NCBI GenBank assembly: GCA_014904985.1
Contig: MU128909.1
Coordinates: 48,566-112,565, forward strand
DNA: 64,000 bases
Source of the DNA: Hydnum rufescens UP504
Taxonomy: Eukaryota > Basidiomycota > Agaricomycetes > Cantharellales > Hydnaceae
Reading direction: 5' to 3'
The notes under the pieces: generated by a model
Seen by the model: only the letters and a program-made list of their open reading frames with translations
The model's database searches: none
Told to the model about the DNA's origin: nothing
Shown here: one piece after another, positions 22,354 through 33,272 of the stretch
How positions within the stretch are numbered: position 1 is the first letter of the stretch
How the letters are laid out: each line of letters opens with the position of its first letter
Made by a program: the position numbers and the translations under genes

Positions 22354-23294
22354 ACCAGCTGTCCCAAGAAAGGCTCAGACATCAGTAAGGCTTTGGGTCT
22401 AGGCCAGTTTAGAACCTTAGTTACAATTCCATGATGGGGTCTTCGGCCTTCTAGTGAGCAGACATTTCCCACTATGTGTACCATTGGAGTGGCTAAGACA
22501 AGTTTCTTTCCAGCTGCAGTACATCCTCCCTCTATGAATGTTGCAAGCATTTCATTCAAGGTGTGGGCATACTCCCAGATGAATTGTCATATTCCAGGGT
22601 TTTCAGGTATTGGCTTGTCATTGTACCGCATTTTTGGTCCTTTTAGTCCAATGTCATCCACAAAAACACCAGCATGATCTGGGATCATGTGGGATGCTGT
22701 ATGGACAGTAGTTTGTTGGTACTCTTGCATTGAGTTGGTATAGCCCATAGGAAGTGATGTGAGTTGCATATTTCCAGTTTCAGTCTGACATGCAGTCAAA
22801 GGTCTTGAATCCCAGTGTAAGGCTCTTTGGTGGTAGCCTGAGAAGAGATCAATTACACCATAGACTGAATATCCCACAAATGATTCAGCAAACTCATGAA
22901 CATTTGGTGGTAACATTGAATCTTGGATTGAGACTGCATTGAGGGGCTGAAGATCATGGACAACTTGCCAACCACCTTTAGGTTTAGCAACTACAAATAC
23001 TCAAGAGTGATAGGAGGATTGAGAGGGTTCGAGGGTGCCAGCCTTTACTTGGGATTTGAGCATTTCGATTAGGTCTGGTTTGACAGCTTTGGGAATAGGG
23101 ATTGGAGGTAAGCGCCAAGGTATGTGTGGCACTGTCTCCATTACATAATCCGGAAAATAATCACTTTTGAATTGACCACATTCATCATCTGTGAAGGAAA
23201 TAGCTTTTTCATTTTGTCCAAGGATGTAGACCATCAAGTCAAGTTCCTGAGGTTGAAGGAAATCCTGGGGTATGTTCTTCATGATTACCTCCAT
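22305..23294 (-). pseudogene. Gypsy-2 reverse transcriptase
   Basis: Minus-strand pieces 23294-23001, 22916-22587 and 22559-22305 give successive RT blocks: the N-terminal stretch WRLPPIPIPKA, then VFVVAKPKGGWQVVHDLQPLN, then YGVIDLFSGYHQ, LTSLPMGYTNSMQEYQ and the catalytic FVDD (22653-22664). Breaks are a TGA near 23003 (expected Arg in SRVFVVAK), a TGA near 22588 (PGIxQFIWEY) and a frameshift near 22350 before RNase H. Confidence 0.85.
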
Positions 23295-23575
23295 TCTCTC
23301 AGGGTGAGTCAGTCTGTGTAGTGGAATTCACTCATTGGAGGAGGCCTTGTAGGTAAGGCTTTAAATGTGGATGTCGTATGGCTTATATGTAGCAATTTCA
23401 GGGGTTTGGTCTGATACACTCATAGGTATAGGCAGCTGCTTCTTGGCAACTGGTTTATACTTCCCTTTGCCAGAAGATCTAACAAAATATCCTATAGTGC
23501 ATGCCAGTTGGTGTTTGTATGTTGTAGGTCCAGTGTACTTTTTGCTTTCTTTGTTCTGCTTTTGCTAAGACATGT

Positions 23576-24921
23576 TGTAAGCAGGAATTTGAAGTTGACT
23601 CCAGCTACAGTCCATGATATGAGATCGAGAATGAAGAGAAGGATCATGGATCAATCCGGTGTTCAGGTCCTTGAGAAGAGCGGTCTTTGGATGGAGAAAT
23701 GTACTGCTCTGATAGAGACTATCTAAACAGTGAATGAAGGGATCAAATCACACACTAAGTCCTCCTCTTGAGAACCTATCAAAAGCATGATAAGTACTGA
23801 TTGTGTTTGTGGAGTTTACCCTTGGACCAGTGGCAGTTTGTTAAGCCTTCAAACTGGGGATGAGGGGAAAGACAATGGAAATTCGCATCTCCTGCACTTA
23901 ATATACATTACAGAAAAATGCTATGGTAACCGGAAGAAAGGTGGTATTAAGCCGAAAATGATGAAAAAGAAATCAAGTCAAAAGCTTGAAAACTGAAGGA
24001 GATATTCAATTAACAAGTCAGAACTGGGGAATATGGCTTAACCAAGGTATTCCTCCTCTCCTACTGAACAGAATCCCTTGGGGAAAGGTGTAACTGGTCA
24101 TGCCAGACGTACCCTCCATCGCACATAGGGTACCGGAACCATAATTGCCTTTAATAATCAGAAAAGCGGAGGTAAAAATGAAATGAGACATGGGGAGACT
24201 AAATCACAGAAAGCCGAGTTCTAATCCACTCGTTTTCCCTTCGTACCATTCGATGCGTATTTTTAGCATCTTTCCAGGGTGGTCGTTTCTAACGAATTGG
24301 ATCAAAACTGGTGGAGATATTCGCGAAATACTGAAGGATAGTGTGGAGCATGAGGTAAAATCGACCTGGAGGATGCAGTTCGTATCCGATAAACGCGTGT
24401 GTGGTACCGTTGGATAGGCATTTATCGTAGCTTTCTGGGCGCTATCTTGCCGAGTCGATCCGATCAAAAATGAGGGAGATATTCGCGAAATACTCCTTGA
24501 GAGTATGGGAATAGCCCCTATTTAGCATGTGACTAATCGCAAGTTGGATCCAAAGGATTAGGCAATCTTGATTATATAATTGGGACTTGTATATCACCCT
24601 TGAGGCAATGGCACAGAAGACTGGATTGAGCATCAATGAAGAGGGCAAGTTGAATTGCCAAAGCCACAATTGGCTGGACTCGAGGTAAATATAAAATCAG
24701 GTGGTCTGTTGAAGACCTGGAGGTGGACAAATAATTGTCTCATATACAAGGTGGAGGAGAAGTGAGTAGGCCATGGTTTTGAAAGAGGGGAATCTGTGCT
24801 ATTTAATAATAAAAGGAATGACAGGAAATGGAGGAGGCAGAATTGAACATATTGGATTCATTTGAGGAGGTAGTTGGGCGGTGATACAAATTCTATGTGG
24901 TAGGGATTTATCCCTCCAACA
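23576..24921 (+). mobile_element. Solo LTR-like element, TGTAAGCAGG family
   Basis: Starts TGTAAGCAGG and ends CCCTCCAACA; 1346 bp. It interrupts the Gypsy-2 frame (DNIAR on one side, HVLAKAEQRKQK on the other), which is contiguous when the element is removed. The flanking 4-mers are ATGT and ACGT, consistent with a 4-bp duplication altered by one CpG transition. A second member (53093-54449) has a perfect GCGT duplication. Internally it contains GGTACCATTCGATGCG-type motifs followed by repeated ATATTCGCGAAATACT segments. Confidence 0.75.
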
Positions 24922-26070
24922 ACGTGCAATATTGTCCTCCAGATTCTGTGTTCTGTAGGCCACAGAGGTCTGCCAGAGTGCATTCAGATATTCTGCAGGC
25001 ATTCCTCCTTCTTGCATAGATACTCCTAGGAGATAAGGATTGTGCTCCAGGTCTGGATCTCTTGAATGTGTCTCTGGAAGTCAGAGAGCTTCAGAGAGCT
25101 TTCATCCAAGGGATGGGATGGTAGGTTCTTCATTGTTTTCTGCATTTTTCAAAGGTCAAGCACCATACTGTCTGTATTCAGATAGAAGCTGGTCATCAAC
25201 TTCCAGGCAAGCTGTGTCATCATCTGTCTCATCTTGATCACATGGAAGTGTGAGATCACAAGGTGGGTCTTTTCCTGAGTGGTTCACACTTACTGGGATC
25301 TCAACTTGGATGGAGCTAACCCTATTCCTTCAATTCCTTTTATTCCTTTTAAATTGCTGATTGTCCCTGGCCAATGGTCCTCTGGTGTTGGTTCTTGGTA
25401 AGACCAAAGCCAAGATGAGTGATTGCGGTAGGATGTGTTGGCAGCTAAAATCTCATTTCTAGCTTGGTTGATAGGTGGATTGTCTATGGCATGTGGATTA
25501 TGAGGTGGTTGCTGATTGTTTGGCATTTGGACTACCAAGCAATTAGGGGTGGAATTGTGATTGGTGAAAGGAACTAGCAGGGTTGTTAAGTTGTGGATTA
25601 GGGAAATTAGGAATGATAGGAGGTTCAGGTGCTCCAGGATCAGGTGAGTTGTTGACAAGTTCTGCAGATTGGATGAGCTTTGTGGCTTCACATCTTTGGT
25701 CCACAAGGAGATTGACAATTACTGAGTTTCCAAGTTTGTTCCCATTCTCAAAAATGCGGATTTTCATAGGTCCTGAATCCTCACTTCCATCAAATAGAAT
25801 CTCTGCTCCCACAGCTTTCAGCCAAGGTTGTCCCATGAGTAGGTCATAGTCATTGCCTAAACCAGCTTTCTTGATAAAGAAGGCATGGTCAAACCTAAGA
25901 CCACCTATCTCAATAGGAACCTTTCTGCAGCATCCATGCAAGGTTTCAGTGACTCCATTTATTCCTTTAATTCCCCAGGCTGCTCCTGCAGGATCTAAGG
26001 GCAAGCCTAGTGCTTCCTGTAGTGCCTGGAAATTAAACAGATTTCAGATCCAGTGTCTATCATTGCTGAG
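24922..26070 (-). pseudogene. Gypsy-2 aspartic protease and connecting region
   Basis: On the minus strand the protease active site reads MIDTGSEICLIS (DTG codons within 26043-26057). It continues through GCCRKVPIEIGGLRFDHAFF and LLMGQPWL, the usual flap and second hydrophobic-Gly regions, in the 26004-25543 frame. A variable linker with AEYLNALWQTSVAYRTQNLEDNIARC follows (25017-24922) to the inserted element. The catalytic Asp is intact here, unlike in Gypsy-1. Confidence 0.75.
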
Positions 26071-26788
26071 ACTTGCTTGGGCTCAACCTTGACTATTAGT
26101 CAACCTGTACCCATTGCAAGAAGAGCAGGCTCCAGGTTATGTTTCACATCTCCAACATCACAGTTTGAGACATGAACCCATAGCTAGAGTCTGGCCATTC
26201 TTCTGGGTCAGTTTCATCATCTAGGTCCAAGTGGTAATCACTTTCATCTGTTCCTCATATGTTTGTACCACTTGAGCTCTATTAGCTTTGCCTACATAGT
26301 CTTTGTGTGTTCAAGTTGCATTGTTAAACTCTTTGGACACTTCCCCAGATATTCCTAGGACAACTCCTAAAGGTAGTTAACTTTCTTGTTCATACAGCTG
26401 ATCCATAACTTGGTGTATGTTGACTTTTTGCCTTAAATCAGTTGTGAACTGCATCTTTGGAGGGTTTCTGGGTATGTAGACTTTCTCCTGGTTCTTTCCT
26501 TGTCACCTGAATCATCCACCATTTCAATGTCTTCATCTGGTAGATTATTCATGCCCTTTTTATGAGCTAAGGGAGGCCTAGGCTCAGCCATTCACTTCAG
26601 GATTGTAGGAGGATTTGAAGGTGTGAATGGTTTGGCCTTTGTTGTTTCAGTCTCATCTTTTCTGTTTGGGGCAGGTGTAGGTGCTAAAACCTTAGGAGGG
26701 TTAGGCCATGGTCTAGGAGGTATGTCAACATATGGTTTCCCTTGAGAATGGTGCCTGAGTTACATGAGGATCAGGTCTCGCTATAGGA

Positions 26789-27250
26789 TCATATCTGGAC
26801 ATTCTTCTTCTCAGTTTGCTCAGCATCCATGGAAAACCAATTGCTGTTGTTTATATGATGATCTGTATCTGGAGCCTGACTCCAGGGTGCTACCAGTGTT
26901 GCAGAAGAGGTATGACTTTGATGGGGTGGTGTATCCTTTTTACAATGCATTTTATGGATATATTGCTCCACAGTTTCATTGCCAAGATCCTGGAAACTGG
27001 GAAGTTGGTCACCATTTGCCATCAAGATCCTATACCCATTGTTGATTAGTAGGCCTTCTCTCAACAATTGGTGACATTCTGGACAGTTCCTGATACCAGG
27101 TACATGGGTGCCCATTTGTCTACAGAACCAGCAGAACTTAGGGGTATTATCTGATCTAGGTTTGGTTCCAGGATCAAATAATTCACGCTTACCCCCTAGT
27201 CTGCCAGGTCTTTCTTCTCCAATTGATTTTTCAGAGATCTTCCTTGACAA
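26789..27250 (-). pseudogene. Gypsy-2 gag C-terminal zinc knuckle segment
   Basis: The frame contains CWFCRQMGTHVPGIRNCPEC, which gives a C-x2-C-x4-H-x6-C arrangement, a lengthened CCHC knuckle, followed by LINNGYRILMANGDQLP. It lies between the gag capsid frame and the protease, as expected for nucleocapsid. The stretch 26071-26788 between this and the protease is low-similarity linker with several stops. Confidence 0.65.
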
Positions 27251-27502
27251 TCGCCTTACTTCTTCTGCCAGTTGGTCTACTTTGTCATCAGATCCCCTGG
27301 TGTCTGCCGCATTTTTGCCAAATTTCTGAGCAGATCCTAGGGATTTGTCATGTGTCTCAAGCTGAAGAGTCAGTCGCCTAACATCTTCTGTGAGTTGTTC
27401 TACTCAAGGGTCACTTGACTTCTGTTTTCCAATGACATTTTGCCTGATGATGTCTTTTTCTGAATAGTGATGTTTGACCTTATCAGGTTTTTGGACAGAA
27501 GA

Positions 27503-28414
27503 TCACTCTTTCCTTGAGGAACGATGCCTTTGCCTCTCATCTTCAGAGCTACTAGGGTCATCTTCAGAAGAGCTTTCACTGTCTGAGTCATTGCCTGATT
27601 CAGTGTCTTCACTATCACTATCTTTAAGATCACTGTATAGGTCTTTGGAAGATTTCTTTGTCTTCTTAGATTTAGCTGGCTTTTGGGTTTCCCTTTCATC
27701 ATCTTCTGAATCATCAGACTCAAAGTCAGATGTTTGAGATCTGGTATAGGTAATCCGAGAGTAAACTGAATCCTTATCCAAGATAGACAGAGCAATCTTT
27801 TTGATAATGTCAACATCTTGAGCCACAGACTGGTCCAAGTTAGGGTTTGAAATCTTCAGATCTTCATATATATCTTTTTGGAGGGACCTAGGCAAACCCT
27901 CCCAAAAGAATAAATTCTTATCTTCAGAATTTAAAGGTTTGGGCCTAACATATTGGACCTTAGTCATGAAGTCACGATAGTATTGTGCAAAGTGGGAATG
28001 CTTGGAGATTATCCACTTCTTCTTGATAAATCTCTCAATGTCCCTTCTGGTGTAACGAGGTTTGTGGTAATCAGGTTGGTAGAGATCAGATAACCTTTTC
28101 TTTAAGGCATCCCATCCATGACCAGAAGTCACTTCCTCAAAGGTGCTGATTAGATCCCTGACTGCCTTTTTACAGTACAGAGGTAGCTGCTTGCACTTCT
28201 GGGATTCATCCCATCCTGCCTCCCCAGTGCCCACCTCATAGTCCGCTAGGAATTCCCTTAGGTTTCTTCCTGTGAACTTGGGAGCATCTCTGGATGAGGG
28301 CATAGGCATTGAAGAGCGCACAACTAACCTTTCAGAAATTATTTCATGACCTTCTAGGTTATTATTTCTGGGTTGCATGACTGAGCTAGATTGAAAAATG
28401 TTACCTGTTCTCAT
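27503..28414 (-). pseudogene. Gypsy-2 gag capsid region
   Basis: 303 codons starting at ATG 28414. Residues 45-190 look like a retrotransposon capsid: APKFTGRNLREFLADYE, GWDALKKRLSDLY, FAQYYRDFM and FFWEGLPRSLQ. The C-terminus is a highly acidic Ser/Asp/Glu tail (residues 225-300). It ends at a TGA after SSRKE in a run that continues in frame, so the stop is probably a decayed CGA. Gag would form the virus-like particle of the element. Confidence 0.75.
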
Positions 28415-28615
28415 ACCTTGAGGAATGGGTTGAAAACATATGTTGGTTGTGTCAGGATTCTCAGACTCTGAGTCTGAAGAGTAATTTGTGGGTGTGTTGG
28501 GTCGCGTTTTGTAAGTAGATTCGAAATTGAAGTTCGTAGAGTTGTTGTTGATTAGAGTATCCAGTTTGACTAGAATCCTATGTCAGAATGGTAAAATGGT
28601 GCCCCTGTAAGGACC

Positions 28616-29639
28616 ACCAGTTTTGTAGGGGTTTTCTGCTGATGTTCAGAAGAAAACAAGAGCAAGTCAAATGACAGAGTCTAGACTTAGTCTTTAGTAA
28701 ATGACAAGGAACTGGTTCTTATTACTGAGATAGGCATAAGAATCAAGGGCTGGATATAGGGGTAGAGAGAGTGTGTGGAGGGTTTAGGAGAAAGAGATGA
28801 AAGGTTGAAAGGTTGGTGAATAAGGGCTAAACCGTGAGAAGGGTGTGAAGCCGATCAAGAACTTAGGTAAGACTTGTTACAGGTTACTAAGGGCCTTAAA
28901 TCCTCTCCAAGTGTACTGAAGATCTTCCTCTTGATAAGCTGTGCTAGACTCATTTATGCTAGGCTTAAGCTATAGAGGGCTTGGTCTTTCAATACTTGTG
29001 AAGTCAGATTTCTCCTTTTCTACTGTAGAACTTAGTCTAGTGTGGCTAAGGTGATCTGGATGTGTGAAGAATAGAGTGAATATTGGGGAATCCCCTCTTT
29101 TTCTTCTGGGTGAAGAATAGAGAGACTGCTGGGGGCTACCTCTTTTGCTTGTCTTTCTACCTAAGATTCCCCCTCCTTTTATGCCTGTCAGAGAGCCCCT
29201 ATTATGAAGCATTCCCCTGTCTAGTTATAGAAGGATGGGAAATGAACCTTTTGTTCTATCCTAAAAATAACCTATGACTCATCTATGACTCATATGCCTT
29301 ATTGTTCCTAAATGAACTTATTGTTCTACCCTAAAAATATCTTATGACTCACACATTCTAGAAGGGTGTAGCACAGCAATGGTTCTAGAAGGGTGGAGTC
29401 TATGTTCTAGAAGAGCACAGCATCCCCTAATGGTGTTGCTATGGTGCCTTTGTGAGGTCTAATTTAGGGTTGCTATGGCCCTTAATGTTTCCCTCAATAT
29501 TGACTACCATTTATGGATCAAAAGGACTCTTAAGTCCTGAGGCTAGCCTTACCAGGTTACCTAATTACATGTCTAGGTTGCCTGGCTTTACTAGTGTGGC
29601 TGCCTGGTAAGACTTAGAGCTGAAATAGCCTAAAAAGCA
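28616..29639 (-). repeat. 5' LTR of Gypsy-2 (about 1024 bp)
   Basis: On the plus strand it begins TGTAAGGACCACCAG and ends TAAAAAGCA, giving TG...CA termini. It lies about 200 bp upstream of the gag start in the element's orientation. Just outside it (29641-29669) are 29 bp identical to the element's own linker region at 13911-13939. No second LTR copy is present for confirmation, so the boundary rests on termini and position. Confidence 0.6.
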
Positions 29640-30524
29640 TTTCTTTGACCCAGATATGCTTGTACTTCTACAATGGCATGCTTGGAGGGGTCCCAAATGG
29701 TGTTTAAAGGTTCAAATCTGGTGCATTTCAGCATGTTGTTCAATTCCACTGTTGTCTTTTGCTTGTCTTTTGCTTGTCTGGACTTATATGCACTACATAG
29801 TACCTATATATTATCTACATAATACATCTGCACTCACCCCCCCTCTGGTATGCTACTGACTGGGAGTTGCCTTATTGAGCAAAAAACCTGGAAATTGCCA
29901 GTGTTGAGTCATGACATACTCAACACTGTGCTCAACACCACCTCCAAGGAGACAGAGCTGCCCATGAGGCATTTCTGTCATACCTGAGGATCCACCCCAG
30001 CCACCTCCAGCATGCAGGGGCAGGATAGAATGTGATTGCTTGGTGACCCAGCAAGCAATCAATCCAGCCCCTGTGGCTGTGTGGCTGTGGGCTTCTATCT
30101 CACATTGCAGGGGGAACCCTTGACTTTTTTTTTAAAATCTCCCTTGATTCCCTCTTTCCAATGGTCCTGGTTGTAATAAAATTGGACCAGTGGTTCATGT
30201 TTTATGGGCATTTTTCTCCCTGATGAGCTGGCATCCATATCTCCCCCATTTCTCCATCAATTTCCTTCTTTCTTGGACCAATGGATGCATCCCATGGTGC
30301 TCTATCCTCATCTCTGAGGATGATTATTTTGGTGGCTCCAGTGTGGAGCTGCCTCAGATTTCCTGTTTTCAATGTCCCTGCCCACCCCCTGCCATCAATT
30401 CTTTGTAGATCATGATGTTTGTACCACCATTCAATCCATTTTGATCCCCCCTTTCCAATGAATGTAATTTGAACAAAATCCAACCACTCCTTCATGTGCT
30501 ATGAACATTTTTGTCTCAAACCAC
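29640..30524. other. Intergenic with a diverged tandem repeat
   Basis: No convincing gene. After the 29-bp Gypsy-2-derived tag, two diverged copies of a block with TTTCCAATG...TTCATG...CATTTTT occur near 30150-30222 and 30446-30516, about 295 bp apart, suggesting an old tandem repeat. Confidence 0.35.
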
Positions 30525-30745
30525 TGCTGTATGCCATATATGGCAATATTATGTAATATAATTACATAATATTTCCATACATGGTAATGTTATTATCTAA
30601 ACTATTACTATATATAGGAACATTACATAAGCAGTATGTAATACAATTACATAATTAATTGCATAATATTACCATATATAGAACTCTTACATAATCAATT
30701 ACATAATGATCTTATGTAATCCTGCCATATATGGTGTCTTCCCAA
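30525..30745. repeat. AT-rich fold-back (MITE-like) element
   Basis: Bounded by ATGCCATATATGGCAA on the left and CTGCCATATATGGTG on the right, with many internal TTATGTAAT/ATTACATAA inverted motifs. The whole segment can fold on itself. It has no coding capacity. I cannot see a clear target duplication. Confidence 0.5.
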
Positions 30746-31188
30746 TATAGTAGCAATATTCAGGGTTGTTCATGGCCCAACTCATGGGTCCAGGGATCAG
30801 GCCCATGGGTCTAGGGGTCAGGCCCACCTTGGTCAGCCACAAAATCAGCCCTAGTTAGGCCCAAAAACATGGCACTATTTGGGCCTAAGCAGGCTTTGGA
30901 TCATTGGGGCCCCAAGGGTTGTTTTCAGTGACCTTTGTATTTCAGCACCTTGATGGATATAAAGCCATATATAGGCTTAACACTGCTCTTTCAAACTGTT
31001 CTTTGGTCCATTGCCCTTTGAATCTAAGTAGGCCTACTTCTCAAGGGGCCCCAATGGAGACTTTGGCCTAAGCATATATATAGGGATTGCCATCATTATA
31101 TACAAACCAGATTATAAGAGGATCTATTTATTAAGTTTATCATGCAGTCAATCAAGACCAGGTCATCCCAAGGTAGCAGTTGTAGTGG
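30746..31188. other. Intergenic, CATGGG motifs and TATA-rich sequence
   Basis: Contains further ACTCATGGGT and CCCATGGGT palindromes (30780-30815), as in 13300-13490, then a GGGGCCCCAAGGG segment. No ORF is seen. Confidence 0.35.
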
Positions 31189-32025
31189 CTAACTGACTGA
31201 ACCCTGGTATGAAGATTGAGTGCGTATAGTCTGAATGACATCATCCCAGTCAAATAGTTGAGTTTCACCCAGAGCAAGCATCAAGGGTGGAGGAAAAGTT
31301 GATGATGGCAGACAAGTTGATGACAGAAAAGTTGATGACAATGGAAAAGTGGACGATGGCAGAAAAGTAGACAATGGGGGAAAAGTAGACAATGGGGGAA
31401 AAGTGGACAACAGTGGAAAAGTGGACAATGGCAGAAAAGTAGACAGCAGAAAAATAGATGATGGCAGAAAAGTTGATGATGGGAGGAATGTAGATAACAG
31501 AGGCAGAGTGGATGAGGGTGGAGGAGTGGTCAAAGGTGGAAGACTGGTTGAAGGCAGAAGAGTGGACAAAGGTGGAAGAAGAGATGATGGAAAATATGAT
31601 GGTGTTGAGCCAGGTTTTGAGCTGAAAGGATTAACTCCTGTGTCTGTCAGAGGAGTTGGCAAGGCTGTAGGAATTGGCATTGTCTCAGGCAAAGATGAGT
31701 TTGATAGAGATGGTTCAGGTTCATGGACTGAAATTGCAGGTGTCACCAGCACATCAGAGGCATCATCAATGTAAGGGAGGGACTTCAGGGTTAGTCTCCC
31801 TTTCCCTTTCCTCTTTGCTGGCTTCGGCCCGCCAGAAACAGAAGGCAGAACCACTCACAGAACCTTTGACCCAGACCCTTTGTTGGCATGCTCATTGGTA
31901 ACCTCAGCCTCCACTATCTTATGCTTCTTCCCCTTTCAGAGGCCTTCTGCCTGCCACACAGTGAGCAATGGCACATTGTTCATCCCAGTGACTAGGATAT
32001 CATCATCACCCAGGTCTACCAAAAA
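31189..32025 (-). pseudogene. Decayed ORF with Ser/Thr/Pro/Leu tandem repeat
   Basis: Minus-strand frame of 221 codons from 31854 to 31189. The same frame is coding-like upstream to about 32022 (DDDILVTGMNNVPLLTVW) with two TGA codons where Arg would fit. A splice-acceptor-like TTTTTTGGTAG just precedes it. The central 95 residues repeat STFPPL/STFLPSS units encoded by a minisatellite. The C-terminus (LFDWDDVIQTIRTQSSY) is ordered-looking. It lies downstream, on the same strand, of the Ulp1-type gene and beyond an inserted repeat, so it may be the tail of that transposon gene. Function unknown. Confidence 0.4.
31287..31585. repeat. Minisatellite, 18-21 bp units
   Basis: Imperfect repeats of GGCAGAAAAGTGGACAAT with 18- and 21-bp spacing keep the frame of the minus-strand ORF open. 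Confidence 0.7.
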
Positions 32026-32404
32026 ACCATTCAGTAATCAAATCCAAGAATACTATAATGGTAGGACATACCATAGTCACCAATTTGTTCAAAATGGAGA
32101 GTTGTGAACACATCAGTAGAGTGTATCACATCATAAAGCAGTCACCAATGATGTGTCTTGAGGTCATCTGAACCAAATGTGCCAAGCAAAGGCATACCCT
32201 CAGTGTCTGGCCAACAGATGCAGTGGATTTGTGATGACCTCATTTCTGAACAATTGATGACCAGCACCACAGGCTGTAGTGTTGATATATCAACTGTGGT
32301 AAGTTACCACAGTTAATTGATACATCAACATGGTAACTTGCCACAGTGGTAACTTACCATAACTGATACATCAGACACAGCCCCTGTGCTTCAAAAGAAA
32401 TGTT

Positions 32405-32492
32405 GCACTTTGTGGGATTTGAACCTGCATCCCCACAACAGGGATTTGTCAGCAGCCTCAAGGTGCACTTTAACCACTAGGGCACACCACCC
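32405..32492 (-). pseudogene. tRNA-derived unit (class II-like)
   Basis: The minus strand shows an A box (TGCCCTAGTGGTTA) and a B box (GGTTCAAATCC, plus positions 32415-32425) about 57 bp apart, with extra bases before the T-arm as in Ser/Leu tRNAs. The acceptor pairing is poor. It is more likely the pol III head of a SINE-like repeat than a working tRNA. Confidence 0.55.
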
Positions 32493-32574
32493 TCTATGAA
32501 ACTTCCTCTTATGAGTTCTATAAGTACCCTCACTGACTTGTGGACTTAGAAAATATTATTGGATCAACATAAGT

Positions 32575-32850
32575 GGTGGATGGTATGGGGTATGGGGGTG
32601 TGTAAGGTGTGTATGGGTGGTATGGGGGTCAGGAAGGGGTGTGGGGGTATGGTATGGTATGGGGTTGGAGTTGGTTGGGTATGGGGTATGGGATGGAGGA
32701 TATCATGGTTATGGTATGGTATGGTATGGTATGATATGGTATGGTAGGGTATGGTATGGTAGGGTATGGAATGGATGGTGTGGATGGTATGGTATGGGGT
32801 TGGGTGGTTAGGTGGTTGGGGGTTGGGGTTGGAGGTTGGAGGTTGGATGG
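32575..32850. repeat. GGTAT microsatellite
   Basis: Long runs of ATGGT units (for example 32710-32760) with G-rich variants GGGTTGG. ORFs on either strand here are repeat artefacts. Confidence 0.85.
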
Positions 32851-33049
32851 TTGGAGTTTTTTTTTTTTTGAAAATTACAAAAAGACTCATGTCTGGGAAA
32901 GTATTTTGCATTTTTCTCCACAACTAAGGCACCTACACAGGTTTTGTCACTGCCACCATACTCAGGGGGACCAGGGCTACAATTAATTTTTTGCTTACAT
33001 AATCACAAAAAGCAGATATTATAGCACTAATTAGAGGTTGTGTCATAGA

Positions 33050-33132
33050 GTGGTGCTAGCCTAATGGTTAAAATGGCACTTTGAGTCTGGTTACACATCC
33101 CTGTTAAGGGGATGCAGGTTCAAACCCTACCA
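33050..33132 (+). pseudogene. tRNA-derived unit (class II-like)
   Basis: A box TAGCCTAATGGTTA (33057-33070) and B box GGTTCAAACCC (33118-33128). It shares CCCTGTT and GGGGATGCAGGTTCAAA with the unit at 32405, in inverted orientation. Both are followed by a CAACATTTCTTTTG-type segment and the element's terminal arm. Confidence 0.55.
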
Positions 33133-33272
33133 AATGCAACATTTCTTTTGCAGCATTAGGGGCTGTATGTATCTGATGTATCAGTTATGGTAAGTTACCA
33201 CTGTGGCAAGTTACCATGTTGATGTATCAATTAACTATGGTAACTTACCATATTTGATACATCTATACTACA

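Larger units (their letters stand above)
21108..29639 (-). mobile_element. Gypsy-2: minus-strand Ty3/Gypsy retrotransposon, 3' truncated
   Basis: Read on the minus strand: 5' LTR (29639-28616), gag, CCHC-like knuckle, aspartic protease, RT, RNase H and the first part of integrase, which breaks off near 21108 where unrelated palindromic sequence begins. No 3' LTR is seen. TGA stands for Arg at several conserved positions. A 1346-bp solo LTR-like element is inserted at 23576-24921. It belongs to a different Gypsy lineage from Gypsy-1, with FVDD in place of YLDD and a very different gag. Confidence 0.85.
32275..33272. mobile_element. 1-kb inverted-repeat element with two tRNA-like units (element 0)
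   Basis: Left end TGTAGTGTTGATATATCAA and right end, read inverted, TGTAGTATAGATGTATCAA open an inverted repeat of about 100 bp per arm. Both arms contain GGTAAGTTACC and GATACATCAACATGGTAAC. Inside each arm is a tRNA-like unit pointing toward the nearer end, and the centre is a GGTAT-rich satellite. The same terminal sequence bounds the 7.7-kb element I (39797-47485), so this looks like a short member of that family. I could not define a target duplication. Confidence 0.55.

Noticed and set aside
30202..30495. 97-codon minus-strand ORF (KEWLDFVQITFIGKGG)
   Set aside because: It overlaps a diverged tandem repeat and shows no recognisable motif or codon signal; left as intergenic.
32559..32923. 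ORFs of 60-119 codons in the GGTAT satellite on both strands
   Set aside because: Repeats of one 5-bp unit give open frames on both strands (YHTIPYHTI, MVWYGM); low complexity with no coding signal.
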